A stretch of 64,000 bases of DNA, from positions 1-64,000 of the forward strand of contig JAXHVB010000094.1 of NCBI GenBank assembly GCA_034189125.1, written 5' to 3'. Positions 35,635 to 45,440 of this stretch are shown here, piece after piece; the stretch's first letter is position 1; each line of letters starts with the position of its first letter. This DNA comes from UBA5862 sp002408105. GTDB lineage: Bacteria; Pseudomonadota; Gammaproteobacteria; Pseudomonadales; UBA5862. Under the pieces are notes generated by a model, which saw only the letters and a list, made by a program, of their open reading frames with translations, did no database searches and was not told the DNA's origin. Made by a program: the position numbers and the translations under genes.

Positions 35635-35669
35635 CTCCAACCGGGCTGCTTCTCTTTTCACGGTTGGAG
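35635..35669 (-). promoter_or_regulatory. Leader hairpin covering the malic enzyme ribosome-binding site
   Basis: Perfect 9-bp arms (ctccaaccg 35635-35643; cggttggag 35661-35669 on the plus strand) enclose 17 bases. On the mRNA the right arm contains the GGAG ribosome-binding site of the malic enzyme gene, ten bases before its ATG. Folding would hide the site, so translation could be gated. The regulatory role is inference; the repeat itself is plain in the sequence. Confidence 0.5.
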
Positions 35670-36011
35670 GCTAACCCGAACCGACCAGTTGGACAACACA
35701 CAGACTGAAAAACGCTCGAATAAAGAAAAAACCCAGATCCATCCGACCAGAAACCCACATCGAACAGACCAGTTAGCGCTCAGGTTGTGCGGAGTTTCGA
35801 GGCACCCGGGTCGCAGGGAGGGGTTGGGGCAGCCTTAAGCCACTGAGGTCGGCTTGAAAACCGGTCGGTTGCTGCACAACGATGGCTTCGGGCCCCACGC
35901 ATGCGGCCACAGAACCAGCCAAGCCACCGCGCGGACCTAGGACCCCGGGTGGAATGGACGGACAGGGTGACGGGGCAGAAAGTTACGGAAAGCCTGCCCC
36001 GCAGGTGAGGC
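35670..36011. other. Intergenic stretch between malic enzyme and rpmE
   Basis: About 340 bases without a convincing gene. It carries the upstream region of the malic enzyme gene, including AT-rich segments near 35705-35735, and the 3' flank of rpmE. Small open frames here have no family resemblance or ribosome-binding site. The one clear structure is the hairpin at 35971-36001. Confidence 0.55.
35971..36001 (-). terminator. Hairpin downstream of rpmE
   Basis: Arms cggggcag (35971-35978) and ctgccccg (35994-36001) pair perfectly over a 15-base loop, about ten bases past the rpmE stop. It lacks a following T run on the minus strand, so it may be a 3' stabilising or Rho-type structure rather than a true intrinsic terminator. 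Confidence 0.45.
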
Positions 36012-36224
36012 CTAGGTGCTGGAACGGTTCCCAAAACGGCGGCGGAAACGCTCGACGCGACCGCCCGAGTCCAGCACCTTCTGCTTACCGGTATAAAATG
36101 GGTGGCACTCGGAGCAGACCTCCAGTGTGAGGTCTTTACCGGCCGTGGAGCGGGTCTCGATCACGTTCCCGCAGCTGCACACCGCTTTGATTGCGGTGTA
36201 CTGGGGGTGGATATCCGGTTTCAT
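36012..36224 (-). CDS. rpmE: 50S ribosomal protein L31 (zinc-binding form)
   Basis: A 70-residue ribosomal protein. It begins [20 protein letters not shown] and contains four cysteines in C16-x-C18 and C37-x2-C40 positions (CSC and CSEC), so it is the zinc-containing type 1 form. The conserved HPFYTGKQK segment follows. It is transcribed away from priA, as in Pseudomonas. Confidence 0.98.
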   Translation of the reverse strand: MKPDIHPQYTAIKAVCSCGNVIETRSTAGKDLTLEVCSECHPFYTGKQKVLDSGGRVERFRRRFGNRSST

Positions 36225-36407
36225 GGTGGCTGTACCTCAGTATCTGGCGCGGTGGCTCCCGGGCCGCCCCTCGATCCGCCCGCGCCGGCGCAAGCAGTGT
36301 GTCAAGTAGAATGCACGCCCAGACGCCTGGACCCAGGCAAATGGGCGCGCAATACTACCAAAATCTTGCACAAACACAATCCTCTGCACCACGATCAAGG
36401 CTCCAGG

Positions 36408-38624
36408 TTGTCGCCCCCCACTCCCCTGATTCTCCGCGTTGCGGTCCCGGTCCCCCTGTTCAGCACCTTTGACTACCACGCGCCCGATCATTCGGCGACC
36501 CTCCCCGAAACACCCGTCGGCTGCCGTGTGCGGGTGCCCTTCCGCCAACGCCACCTGGTGGGGCTCGTGGTCGCAACACCCGCAGAATCCGAGGTGCCCA
36601 CAAGCCGATTGCGCAGCGCGCTGGAATGGTTGGATGCTGAGCCGCTGTTGCCGGTGAACCTCATCCGTTTGCTGCTCTGGTCCGCGGCCTACTACAAGCA
36701 GCCACCAGGGGAGTTCCTGGCCTTGTCCCTGCCACCTGCCCTGCGCTCCGGTCATGCGCTGCCAAGCGCGGGAACGGCCTACCGCTTGACTCCGCCCGGA
36801 ATCACCGCTGACCTCCAGGCACTTCAGCGTGCACCCGGCCAGCGGGCCTTGCTCCAAGCACTGCGGGCGCGCCACCCGCAGCCGGTCTCCAGGGCGGAGT
36901 TGGCCCCGTTGACACAGTCGCCCGCACCGCTTCGCGCCTTGCTGCGCCGCGGCTGGGCTGAGGGGACAGCCCTGCCCATCGCCTCGACCTGGGGCAACTT
37001 CCAGCCAGCGGCATCGGGGCCGGAGTTGACCACGGAACAGTCAGAAGCGCTCGCGACCTGGAAGCAATATGCCCCGGCCGGGTTCAGCTGCACGCTCATC
37101 GAAGGGGTTACCGGTAGCGGCAAAACCGAGTTGTACCTGCGCATGATTGACCAAACCGTTCAGTCGGGCCAGCAGGCGCTGGTCCTGTCACCCGAGATCG
37201 GGCTTCTGCCCCAATTGCAGCGCCGGCTCCAGACACGGTTCCCCCATGCACCCATCTCGGTGCTGCACTCCGAGCGTGCGGCTGGCCTGCGCCTGGCGGA
37301 CTGGAACCGAGCACGCACCGGAAACGCGGCCGTGGTGATCGGGACCCGTTCGGCGGTGCTGACACCTTTGCCAAGGCTTGGCCTGATCGTCGTCGATGAG
37401 GAACAGGACCCGGCCTACAAGCAGCAGGAGGGCACCCTGTACTCGGCGCGCGACCTCGCCGTTCGCCGCGCACAAACTGAGGGCTGCCCGGTGGTGCTCG
37501 GCACGGCGACCCCGGCAGCCGAAACACTGGCCAATGCCCGCTCGGGCCGCTACATCCACCTCACATTGAGCCGGCGTGCAGGCGGCGCGAAGCTCCCTGA
37601 GGTCCGCTTGATCGACCTCAGGGGTCGCCCGTTGGAAGACGGGTTTTCGCCACCAGTACTCGCCCTGATCGAAGACCACCTGCAGGCCGAGGGCCAAGTG
37701 TTGGTGTTTAACAACCGCCGCGGCTTCGCGCCATCGGTGGTGTGCCACAGCTGCGGGTGGAACGCCGAGTGTGGCCGCTGTGACCTGCGGTTGGTACTCC
37801 ATCAGCCGGAGGCCCAGCTTCGCTGTCACCACTGCAACGCGCGCGCTCCCATGCCGATCGTTTGTCCAGCGTGCAATTCACCGGATCTGGTCACCCAAGG
37901 CATTGGCACCCAGCGCTGCGCCAATGCCCTCGAGGCGCGCTTCCCTGAAATCCCGGTGGTCCGCATCGACCACGACACGACACGCAAGCGGGGCAGCCGG
38001 GAGGCCCAGTACGCACGCATCCACGAAGGTCGGCCCGCGGTGCTCATCGGTACCCAGATGCTGGCCAAAGGCCACCACTTCCCCGAGGTGACGCTGGTGG
38101 TGGTGCTGGACGCGGATCAGGGCTTGCTCAGTGCTGACTTTCGGGGCCTGGAACGCACTGCACAGCTGCTTGTGCAAGTGATGGGCCGTGCTGGACGCGG
38201 GACCAAACCGGGCACCGTCGCAATCCAGACCCACCAGCCAAACCACCCGGTCTGGCAGCACCTGACAAAGGGTGATTACCGGGGTTGTATGGACGCCGAG
38301 TTGGCGCAGCGAAAAGCCAACGGCCTGCCACCGGCCACACACATGGCGCTGATCCGTGCCGACGCCCCCAAGCAGGGAACGGCGGAGGCATTCCTGCGGG
38401 CACTGCACCCCCCTCAACCCAACACCGGGCTCGAGTGGCTCGGCCCCACGCCCGCGCCGGTCGAGCGCCGTGTCGGCCGATTCCATGCGCAATTGCTGCT
38501 GATCAGCCCCGACCGCGGACTGTTGCATCGAACACTGGACCACTGCCTACACCAGCTCCAGTCGCAGCCCCGGGGCCGGGACCTACACTGGGTCATCGAT
38601 GTTGACCCCTGCGAACTGTTCTAG
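36408..38624 (+). CDS. priA: Primosomal protein N' (replication restart helicase PriA)
   Basis: A 3'-to-5' helicase that reloads DnaB at stalled forks. About 738 residues: a 3'-end-binding domain (VPLFSTFDYHAPD, VRVPFRQRHLVGLVV), Walker A GVTGSGKTELYL, a Walker B-type VVDEEQDPAYKQQEG, and eight zinc cysteines in four CxxC pairs (CHSC, CGRC, CHHC, CPAC), then VLIGTQMLAKGHHFPEVTLV and QVMGRAGRG. The start is probably TTG at 36408, with AAGG seven bases upstream; this gives near the E. coli length of 732. The usual DEEH reads DEEQ here. Confidence 0.95.
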   Translation: MSPPTPLILRVAVPVPLFSTFDYHAPDHSATLPETPVGCRVRVPFRQRHLVGLVVATPAESEVPTSRLRSALEWLDAEPLLPVNLIRLLLWSAAYYKQPPGEFLALSLPPALRSGHALPSAGTAYRLTPPGITADLQALQRAPGQRALLQALRARHPQPVSRAELAPLTQSPAPLRALLRRGWAEGTALPIASTWGNFQPAASGPELTTEQSEALATWKQYAPAGFSCTLIEGVTGSGKTELYLRMIDQTVQSGQQALVLSPEIGLLPQLQRRLQTRFPHAPISVLHSERAAGLRLADWNRARTGNAAVVIGTRSAVLTPLPRLGLIVVDEEQDPAYKQQEGTLYSARDLAVRRAQTEGCPVVLGTATPAAETLANARSGRYIHLTLSRRAGGAKLPEVRLIDLRGRPLEDGFSPPVLALIEDHLQAEGQVLVFNNRRGFAPSVVCHSCGWNAECGRCDLRLVLHQPEAQLRCHHCNARAPMPIVCPACNSPDLVTQGIGTQRCANALEARFPEIPVVRIDHDTTRKRGSREAQYARIHEGRPAVLIGTQMLAKGHHFPEVTLVVVLDADQGLLSADFRGLERTAQLLVQVMGRAGRGTKPGTVAIQTHQPNHPVWQHLTKGDYRGCMDAELAQRKANGLPPATHMALIRADAPKQGTAEAFLRALHPPQPNTGLEWLGPTPAPVERRVGRFHAQLLLISPDRGLLHRTLDHCLHQLQSQPRGRDLHWVIDVDPCELF

Positions 38625-38817
38625 CGCAGCCCTCCCAATGACTTAGGCAAACACGTCGGCGCCGCGTTTCAGGCGGCCTCGACCAGTGCTAAACTTGCCG
38701 CCTTTCCGACAGGCCTCACGCCGTGAAACCCGCCGGCGTAACCTTGAGTTGCGGGGGCAACCCGGCTCGTCACAGCCGACCACGCGCAGCCCCACCCGAA
38801 GTCAGGAGAATGTCAGC

Positions 38818-39801
38818 ATGAAACCAGCAGTTAGAGTGGCCGTTACCGGAGCCGCCGGGCAAATCAGTTATGCGTTGCTGTTTCGCATCGCTTCGGGAGA
38901 GATGCTTGGCAAAGACCAGCCCGTCATTTTGCAATTGCTTGAAATCACCCCAGCACTCGAAGCGCTCCAGGGTGTGGTGATGGAGCTTGAGGACTGCGCC
39001 TTTCCGTTGCTGCAAGCCGTGACGATCAGCGACAAACCCGAAGAAGGCTTTGCCGACGCCGACTACGCGCTGCTCGTCGGTGCGCGCCCACGTGGGCCGG
39101 GCATGGAGCGCAAAGACCTGTTGACCGCCAACGCGCAGATTTTTTCCACCCAGGGAAAGGCCATCGACCAGGTCGCATCCAGAGGCATTCGGGTGCTGGT
39201 CGTCGGCAACCCGGCAAACACGAACGCACTGATTGCCCAGCGCAACGCCCCCTCTTTGGACCCGCGCCAGTTCACTGCCATGACCCGCCTCGACCACAAC
39301 CGAGCGCTCACCCAGTTGGCACATCAGACCAACAGCGCTGTGACCGACATTCAGCGCATGACAATATGGGGCAACCACTCGGCCACCCAGTACCCGGACA
39401 TCGCCCACGCTTTGGTGAAGGGCAAACCGGCACCCGCGCAGGTGTCGGACAACTGGTATCGAGACACCATGATCCCAGTGGTACAGCAACGTGGCGCCGC
39501 CATCATTCAGGCCCGTGGAGCATCCAGTGCCGCCTCGGCCGCCAACGCGGCCATCTCCCACATGCGCGACTGGGCATTGGGCACGCCGGGCGACGACTGG
39601 GTCAGCATGGGGGTCTATAGTGACGGCAGTTACGGCATCACCGCCGGACTCATCTATTCGTACCCGACGCAGTGCAAGAACGGTGACTGGGAAATTGTGC
39701 AGGACCTGGACATCGCGGAATTCAGCCGCGAGAAAATGCGCGCCACCGAACAAGAACTGATCGAAGAACGCGACGCAGTCGCCGACCTCCTGCCCGACTG
39801 A
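38818..39801 (+). CDS. mdh: Malate dehydrogenase (NAD+)
   Basis: Interconverts malate and oxaloacetate. 327 residues of the cytosolic/type-2 Mdh family: [21 protein letters not shown], substrate arginines in [25 protein letters not shown], the catalytic region [14 protein letters not shown] and the His in [17 protein letters not shown] lies nine bases before the ATG at 38818. It sits between priA and argS, which are close neighbours in Pseudomonas, so it looks inserted relative to that order. Confidence 0.97.
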   Translation: MKPAVRVAVTGAAGQISYALLFRIASGEMLGKDQPVILQLLEITPALEALQGVVMELEDCAFPLLQAVTISDKPEEGFADADYALLVGARPRGPGMERKDLLTANAQIFSTQGKAIDQVASRGIRVLVVGNPANTNALIAQRNAPSLDPRQFTAMTRLDHNRALTQLAHQTNSAVTDIQRMTIWGNHSATQYPDIAHALVKGKPAPAQVSDNWYRDTMIPVVQQRGAAIIQARGASSAASAANAAISHMRDWALGTPGDDWVSMGVYSDGSYGITAGLIYSYPTQCKNGDWEIVQDLDIAEFSREKMRATEQELIEERDAVADLLPD

Positions 39802-39816
39802 CCGAGGCCGCACGCC

Positions 39817-39841
39817 GCCTGCGCCCGAAAGCGGCGCAGGC
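39817..39841 (+). terminator. Hairpin after mdh
   Basis: A perfect 9-bp stem (gcctgcgcc / ggcgcaggc) with a 7-base loop cgaaagc lies 16 bases past the mdh stop. The stem is very stable but no T run follows, so efficiency as an intrinsic terminator is doubtful. It may instead mark the 3' end of the mdh message or partly separate it from argS. Confidence 0.5.
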
Positions 39842-39898
39842 CATAGGGGCAGGTCGAGTCAATGCGCGCCGCCGCCCCACCATGCAACCCCAAAGCCG

Positions 39899-41668
39899 AT
39901 GAACATGAAAGACTCACTTGTTGCCCTGCTCGTGGAATCGATGCGGACACTGCAGGCACGTGGCGACGTCCCCAGCGACCTGGACCTGACGCCTCAGCTC
40001 GAACGCGCTCGCGACCGTCAATTCGGCGATTTCGCCAGCAACCTCGCCATGGTGCTCGCCAAACCCAGCCGCCAAAGTCCGCGCAAGCTCGCCGAGCAAC
40101 TGATCAACGCGCTACCGAGCGACCCACGCGTCGAGCGGGTCGAAGTGGCAGGCCCCGGCTTTATCAACTTCTATGTGCGCCCCGATGGCCACCACAGCAC
40201 CATCGGCCAGGTGCTCGACCAAGCCGCAGCCTATGGCCACACCAACCTGGGTGCCGGCCAGCACATTCAGGTGGAGTTTGTCTCCGCCAACCCAACCGGG
40301 CCCCTGCACGTCGGCCATGGCCGGGGCGCCGCTTACGGTGCCTGTCTGGCCAATGTGCTCGCCGCGTGCGGCTATGAGGTCACCCGCGAATACTACGTCA
40401 ACGACGCGGGGCGCCAGATGGACATTCTCGCCACCAGCGTGTGGCTGCGGTATCTGGAGGTGTGTGGAGAGGAGCTGTCGTTTCCCGACAACGGCTACCG
40501 TGGCGACTACGTCATCGATCTGGCCAAGAGCCTGCACCAGCAGTTGGGTAAGCGCCTGCACAAGAGCGCGGAGTCAGTATTCGACGAACTGCCCGCAGAC
40601 GGTCGCGACGGCGGCGACAAAGAAGCCCACATTGATGCCCTGATCAAGCGCTGCCAACAGCTGCTTGGTGAGACCGAATACCGGCTGCTTTTCGACCACG
40701 GGCTTGACGGCATCCGCGCGGACATCGCAGCCGACCTCGAAGCCTTCGGCGTGCACTACGACCTGTGGTTTTCCGAACGCAGCCTGAGCGAAGCCGATGC
40801 GATTGAGAAGGCGATCGAAGCCTTGGTGGCAAAGGGCCTGGTCTACCAGGAGGCTGGCGCGCGCTGGTTTGCCTCCACCCGTTTTGGGGACGACAAGGAT
40901 CGGGTCGTGCAGCGCGAAGACGGTCGCTACACGTATTTTGCCGCCGACATCGCCTACCACCACAACAAGTTTGAGCGGGGCTTCGACCGCATCGTCAATG
41001 TGTGGGGGGCGGACCACCACGGTTACATCCCCCGCGTCCGGGCGGCGGTCGAAGCACTCGGACACGACCCGGAACACTTGCAGGTTCGCTTGGTGCAGTT
41101 CGCCATCCTGTACCGCGGCTCTGAACGGGTGCAAATGTCAACCCGCAGTGGTTCGTTCATCACCTTGCGGGAGCTGCGAGAGGAGGTTGGCAACGATGCG
41201 GCACGGTTTTTCTATGTGCTGCGCAAGGCAGAGCAGCACATGGACTTTGACCTCGAACTCGCCAAGTCGCAGAGCAAAGACAACCCCGTGTACTACATCC
41301 AGTACGCCCACGCACGGATCGCGAGCATGCGGCGCAAACTCAACGCTGACGCAGCCACCACCTTCGACCCAGCATATGCGCTGGAACAGTTGCACCAGCT
41401 GACGGAAGAGCGTGAGCAGCAGTTGGTCGACGAGATCGCCCGCTACCCTGAAGTGGTCGAACATGCGGCGCGCACCCTGGAGCCGCACCTGATCGCCCAC
41501 TACCTGCGCGACTTGGCCAGCCACTTTCACGTGTACTACAACGGCCACCGGGTTCTCGTCGAAGAGGCCAATTTGCGTGCCGCCCGGGTCGCCCTCTGTG
41601 TTGCGGTGCAGCAGGTTCTGCGCAATGGCCTTGACCTGTTGGGCGTACAGGCACCGGAGCGAATGTAA
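39899..41668 (+). CDS. argS: Arginyl-tRNA synthetase
   Basis: Charges tRNA-Arg. 589 residues. The N-terminal Add-1 domain (about 1-105) is followed by the HIGH-type motif in ANPTGPLHVGHGRGAAYG, the class I catalytic core with EYYVNDAGRQMDIL, ADIAYHHNKFERGFDR and WGADHHGYIPR, and the KMSKS-equivalent MSTRSGSF. The DALR anticodon-binding domain ends the protein (about 465-589). A second ATG two codons in is possible. It is followed six bases later by the SPOR gene. Confidence 0.97.
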   Translation: MNMKDSLVALLVESMRTLQARGDVPSDLDLTPQLERARDRQFGDFASNLAMVLAKPSRQSPRKLAEQLINALPSDPRVERVEVAGPGFINFYVRPDGHHSTIGQVLDQAAAYGHTNLGAGQHIQVEFVSANPTGPLHVGHGRGAAYGACLANVLAACGYEVTREYYVNDAGRQMDILATSVWLRYLEVCGEELSFPDNGYRGDYVIDLAKSLHQQLGKRLHKSAESVFDELPADGRDGGDKEAHIDALIKRCQQLLGETEYRLLFDHGLDGIRADIAADLEAFGVHYDLWFSERSLSEADAIEKAIEALVAKGLVYQEAGARWFASTRFGDDKDRVVQREDGRYTYFAADIAYHHNKFERGFDRIVNVWGADHHGYIPRVRAAVEALGHDPEHLQVRLVQFAILYRGSERVQMSTRSGSFITLRELREEVGNDAARFFYVLRKAEQHMDFDLELAKSQSKDNPVYYIQYAHARIASMRRKLNADAATTFDPAYALEQLHQLTEEREQQLVDEIARYPEVVEHAARTLEPHLIAHYLRDLASHFHVYYNGHRVLVEEANLRAARVALCVAVQQVLRNGLDLLGVQAPERM

Positions 41669-41673
41669 CCGCG

Positions 41674-42237
41674 GTGGCCAACCGGAAGCGCCATGCCCGC
41701 CGCACGCCGCCCCCCGCGGCGTCCAACCGGCAAGCGGCCTCGTGGTTTTGCGGCGGTCTCGCCACTGGAGCCCTGGTCGCCAGCCTGGTGGCCCTCGCCA
41801 ACTGGCCCAGCAGCGACGCGCCTCAGGGGGGGGTGGACGGGGGTGAGCCGAAAACCGCCGCGGACAGCAGCGCGCTGCCCGAATTCAAGTTCTATACCGT
41901 ACTGCGAGACCGCGAGGTCAAGGTACCCGATGTGGAGACGGCCACCTCTGCGGGATCGGCACCGCAAACGGATGCGACCCCGAATCAACACACCCGCTAC
42001 TTGATCCAGGCGGGGTCATTCAAGCAGGCCGAGGATGCAGACCGCCTGCGGGCCGAACTGCTGCTGTTGGGGCTGGACGCCAAAGTGCAGTCCATACGTC
42101 GGGGCGAGCAAACCTGGCACCGGGTTCAAATTGGACCCTTTGCATCCCAGCGCCGCGTGAATGCGGCGCGCAACCTGTTGCACCAGCACGAAATTGAGAA
42201 CATCGTGCTCCGACTGCGGGACACGCCAGCGGGTTGA
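41674..42237 (+). CDS. SPOR-domain membrane protein (FtsN-like)
   Basis: A 187-residue bitopic protein: a basic cytoplasmic tail (1-22, RKRHARRTPPP), one membrane helix (about 23-44), a short linker and a C-terminal SPOR domain (about 105-180, RYLIQAGSFKQAEDADRLRAEL and HRVQIGPFASQRRVNAARN). It should bind septal peptidoglycan. The GTG start at 41674 lies six bases after argS. The same argS-SPOR-hslVU order occurs in Pseudomonas. It is shorter than E. coli FtsN, so the division role is inference. Confidence 0.85.
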   Translation: MANRKRHARRTPPPAASNRQAASWFCGGLATGALVASLVALANWPSSDAPQGGVDGGEPKTAADSSALPEFKFYTVLRDREVKVPDVETATSAGSAPQTDATPNQHTRYLIQAGSFKQAEDADRLRAELLLLGLDAKVQSIRRGEQTWHRVQIGPFASQRRVNAARNLLHQHEIENIVLRLRDTPAG

Positions 42238-42261
42238 AAACCACCCCGAGCACCCCCATCA
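42233..42261 (+). promoter_or_regulatory. Sigma-32 heat-shock promoter of hslVU
   Basis: GTTGAAA (42233-42239) and CCCCATCA (42254-42261) are separated by 14 bp. The sigma-32 consensus is CTTGAAA with 13-15 bp before CCCCATNT, so both boxes miss at one position only. The -35 box overlaps the stop codon of the SPOR gene. The hslV start is about 45 bases on. Confidence 0.85.
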
Positions 42262-42305
42262 CTCGCTTTTAGTCTTTCTAGGATCGATTGAGATTGGAGA
42301 GGTCA

Positions 42306-42851
42306 TTGGAGCAGTTCCACGGCACCACCATTGTGTCTGTGCGTCGCGACGATGCGGTCGTGATCGCAGGGGACGGCCAGGTCACCCTTGGCAACACGGT
42401 ACTCAAGGGCAACGCGCGTAAGGTGCGCCGGTTGTACAACGACCGGGTGCTTGCCGGGTTCGCCGGTGGAACCGCTGACGCGTTCACCCTGTTCGAGCGG
42501 TTCGAAGCACAGCTGGAAAAGTACCAGGGCAATCTGGTGCGCTCCGCGGTGGAGTTGGCCAAGGATTGGCGCACCGACCGCGCACTGCGCCGCCTTGAGG
42601 CGTTGCTCGCGGTTGCCGATGCCGAACACTCACTGATCATCACCGGCAATGGCGATGTCGTGGACCCCGAACGCAGCCTGATCGCCATCGGCTCAGGCGG
42701 GCCGTTCGCCCAGGCCGCCGCTCGGGCTTTGCTTGAGAACACCGACCTTGGCGCTCAAGAGATTGCCGAAAAGGCGCTGGGCATCGCTGCCGACATCTGC
42801 ATTTACACCAACCACCAATTTACCGTCGAAACCATCCAGCTGACCGACTGA
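42306..42851 (+). CDS. hslV: ATP-dependent protease subunit HslV
   Basis: Peptidase of the HslVU (ClpQY) heat-shock protease, N-terminal threonine hydrolase family. About 181 residues. The short propeptide LEQFHG is cleaved to expose the nucleophile Thr7 of [30 protein letters not shown] and [17 protein letters not shown] follow as in E. coli HslV. The start is TTG at 42306 with a GGAG site upstream; this gives the Bordetella-type MEQFH N-terminus, whereas a farther TTG at 42288 would add six residues. Confidence 0.96.
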   Translation: MEQFHGTTIVSVRRDDAVVIAGDGQVTLGNTVLKGNARKVRRLYNDRVLAGFAGGTADAFTLFERFEAQLEKYQGNLVRSAVELAKDWRTDRALRRLEALLAVADAEHSLIITGNGDVVDPERSLIAIGSGGPFAQAAARALLENTDLGAQEIAEKALGIAADICIYTNHQFTVETIQLTD

Positions 42852-42864
42852 ACCCGATCTTTTC

Positions 42865-44205
42865 ATGCCAAATCTGACGCCCCGCGAAATCGTTCACGAA
42901 CTCGACAAACACATCGTCGGCCAGTCCGCGGCCAAGCGCGCAGTGGCCATCGCCCTGCGCAACCGCTGGCGGCGCCTGCAACTGGACGACGCGCTGCGTG
43001 GCGAGGTCACACCCAAAAACATCCTCATGATCGGCCCGACCGGGGTCGGAAAGACCGAAATTGCCCGCCGACTCGCCAAACTCGCAGGCGCCCCCTTTAT
43101 TAAGGTCGAAGCCACCAAGTTCACCGAAGTCGGCTACGTTGGACGGGATGTGGAGTCGATCATCCGGGACCTGGTCGATGTTTCCATCAACCTGCTGCGC
43201 GACACCAAGCTGCGCGAGGTGCGGCCCCAGGCGGAACTGGCAGCGGAAGAACGGATTTTGGACGCACTCTTGCCGGCACCCAGGTACGACAGCAACGACG
43301 CGGATGCCTCCAGGTCTTCCTCTACCCGGCAGATCTTCCGCAAGAAACTGCGCGAAGGTGACTTCGACGACAAGGAGATCGAAATCGAAGTCGCCAATCG
43401 CCCCGCCGGCGTTGAAATCATGGCGCCCCCGGGAATGGAGGAAATGACCAGTCAACTGCAGAGCATGTTCTCCAAGATGGGTGCGCAACAGAAGCGCAAG
43501 CGCCGGCTGTCGGTCCGGGACGCATGGCGCCAACTTTGCGAGGAAGAAGCCCTTCGACTGGTCAACGAAGAGGAGTTGAAAGCCGCGGCAATCGATGCGG
43601 TCGAGCAAACCGGAATCGTGTTTGTGGATGAAATCGACAAAGTCAGCAAGCGGGCTGAATCCGGGGGCGCCGACGTGTCCCGGGAAGGGGTCCAGCGAGA
43701 CCTGCTGCCCTTGATTGAAGGCTGCACGGTGACCACCAAATATGGCATGGTCCGTACCGACCACATCCTGTTCATCGCCTCGGGCGCCTTTCACCTGACC
43801 CGCCCGTCCGATTTGATTCCAGAGTTGCAAGGACGCTTGCCAATCCGGGTGGAGCTTGAGGCGCTCACGCCCAGGGATTTTCAACGCATTCTCACCGAAC
43901 CAGATGCCTCTCTCATTCGCCAGTACCGGGCATTGCTCGCCACCGAAGCGCTGCAGATCGAGTTCGAGGACGCCGCCATCGAAGCGATTGCACAATCGGC
44001 GTGGGAGGTGAACGAGCGCACCGAGAACATTGGCGCCCGCCGCCTCCACACCGTGATGGAACGGCTGCTTGAGCAACTGTCCTTTGAGGCTGCAGACCTG
44101 GCCGCAAGCCAACCTGAAGCCACTGTTCGAATCGATGCGGCCTATGTTGAGGAGCACCTGGGTGAGCTGGCCCACAATGAAGACCTCAGCCGGTACATCC
44201 TGTAA
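42865..44205 (+). CDS. hslU: HslU ATPase (ClpY) of the HslVU protease
   Basis: Unfoldase that feeds proteins to HslV. 446 residues: [20 protein letters not shown], Walker [17 protein letters not shown], the pore GYVGRD, an intermediate I-domain (about 110-245), Walker [12 protein letters not shown], sensor [22 protein letters not shown], and the C-terminal DLSRYIL tail that activates HslV. It follows hslV by 13 bases under the same sigma-32 promoter. Confidence 0.98.
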   Translation: MPNLTPREIVHELDKHIVGQSAAKRAVAIALRNRWRRLQLDDALRGEVTPKNILMIGPTGVGKTEIARRLAKLAGAPFIKVEATKFTEVGYVGRDVESIIRDLVDVSINLLRDTKLREVRPQAELAAEERILDALLPAPRYDSNDADASRSSSTRQIFRKKLREGDFDDKEIEIEVANRPAGVEIMAPPGMEEMTSQLQSMFSKMGAQQKRKRRLSVRDAWRQLCEEEALRLVNEEELKAAAIDAVEQTGIVFVDEIDKVSKRAESGGADVSREGVQRDLLPLIEGCTVTTKYGMVRTDHILFIASGAFHLTRPSDLIPELQGRLPIRVELEALTPRDFQRILTEPDASLIRQYRALLATEALQIEFEDAAIEAIAQSAWEVNERTENIGARRLHTVMERLLEQLSFEAADLAASQPEATVRIDAAYVEEHLGELAHNEDLSRYIL

Positions 44206-44584
44206 GGCCAGAACCCTGGACCCCACACCCAAAGAGGTTCATCTGCACCGCGTTTCAGGGTACCTGGAACTGACCTATGCGGATGGGCGCCGCAGCCGGC
44301 TGCCGGCTGAATACTTGCGGGTGCACTCACCTTCGGCTGAAGTGCGCGGGCATGGCCCGGGCCAGAGCCGACTGGTGACCGGCAAGCGCGACGTCGGCAT
44401 TGACCGCATCGAGGCGGTGGGCCGCTACGCGCTGCGCATCTGCTTCGACGATGGCCACGACAGCGGCCTCTACACTTGGGAGTACCTCGCAGAGCTGGGT
44501 GCCAGCCAGCAGGAGCGCTGGGCCAGTTACCTCGACCGGCTGCAGGCCGAAGGCCACACACCCAGGCCAGACGCGGGCACCTGA
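44177..44584 (+). CDS. DUF971 (gamma-butyrobetaine hydroxylase-like N-terminal domain) protein
   Basis: A 135-residue protein with the DUF971 core: [35 protein letters not shown] and [21 protein letters not shown]. Function is unknown; members are sometimes linked to Fe-S proteins. The ATG at 44177 overlaps the end of hslU by 29 bases in another frame, so translation may be coupled. The same hslU-DUF971 order is common in gammaproteobacteria. Confidence 0.88.
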   Translation: MKTSAGTSCKARTLDPTPKEVHLHRVSGYLELTYADGRRSRLPAEYLRVHSPSAEVRGHGPGQSRLVTGKRDVGIDRIEAVGRYALRICFDDGHDSGLYTWEYLAELGASQQERWASYLDRLQAEGHTPRPDAGT

Positions 44585-44659
44585 GCTGGCCGCAGACCCT
44601 GCCCTTGCGCCACGGCAAGGCCCAAGCGCTACAATGGCGCCCCGAGCCTGGAGAGCCGC

Positions 44660-45433
44660 ATGACCGAAGCTGAACAGCCTGCACCCGCGCGCGACAACAA
44701 AACCCATTTCGGTTTTCGCCAAGTCCCCGCCGGCGACAAGGCCCACCATGTCAAGCAGGTGTTCGACTCCGTGGCCTCGCGCTACGACCTGATGAACGAC
44801 CTCATGTCCTTCGGCATCCACCGCCTGTGGAAGCTCCTCACCGCCGAGGTGAGTGCGTTGCGGCCAGGCGACCGGGTGCTGGACGTCGCAGCCGGCACCG
44901 GAGACCTCTGCCGGCTGTACAGTCGCAAGGTCGGCCCGACCGGGCAGGTGGTCATGACCGACATCAACGCCGCCATGCTCGAAACCGGACGCGACCGGCT
45001 GCTCAATCAAGGCGTCGGTGGTCGGGTGCAGTTCAGCTTGGCCGATGCCGAACAGCTGCCCTTCGCCGGCAACAGCTTCGACCTGGTGTCGATTGGCTTT
45101 GGTCTGCGCAACGTCACCGACAAGGATGCCGCCCTGCGGGAGATGCACCGGGTGCTGCGTCCCGGCGGCCAGCTGCTTGTGCTTGAGTTTTCCAAGCCAG
45201 TGTTTCGGCCGCTGGCGAAGCTGTACGACCAGTATTCATTTCGGGTATTGCCAAAGCTCGGCAGTTGGGTCGCGGGAGACGCTGAAAGCTACCGCTACCT
45301 CGCTGAATCCATCCGCATGCACCCGAGCCAAGAGGTGCTGCTGCGGCAACTGGAAGCGGCCGGGTTCAGCCGCTGCCGCTACCACAACCTCAGCGGTGGC
45401 ATTGTCGCGCTGCACCGGGGCCGCAAGGCCTAG
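44660..45433 (+). CDS. ubiE: Ubiquinone/menaquinone C-methyltransferase
   Basis: SAM-dependent methylation of demethylmenaquinol or 2-polyprenyl-6-methoxybenzoquinol. 257 residues: [36 protein letters not shown] at the N-terminus, the SAM motif [15 protein letters not shown], and [17 protein letters not shown] at 44630-44635 with TTGCGC 19 bp upstream is a weak promoter candidate. It leads the ubiE-ubiJ-ubiB run. Confidence 0.97.
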   Translation: MTEAEQPAPARDNKTHFGFRQVPAGDKAHHVKQVFDSVASRYDLMNDLMSFGIHRLWKLLTAEVSALRPGDRVLDVAAGTGDLCRLYSRKVGPTGQVVMTDINAAMLETGRDRLLNQGVGGRVQFSLADAEQLPFAGNSFDLVSIGFGLRNVTDKDAALREMHRVLRPGGQLLVLEFSKPVFRPLAKLYDQYSFRVLPKLGSWVAGDAESYRYLAESIRMHPSQEVLLRQLEAAGFSRCRYHNLSGGIVALHRGRKA

Positions 45434-45440
45434 TCGGTCA

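Noticed and set aside
36300..36305. TTGACA on the minus strand upstream of rpmE
   Set aside because: A perfect -35 hexamer, but the sequence 16-18 bp further on is GC-rich with no -10 box.
42820..44232. A 470-codon open frame on the minus strand opposite hslU
   Set aside because: It mirrors hslU completely, has no recognisable domain, and long antisense frames are expected in GC-rich genes. Similar mirrors lie opposite gltD (17295-19073) and typA (54448-55824).
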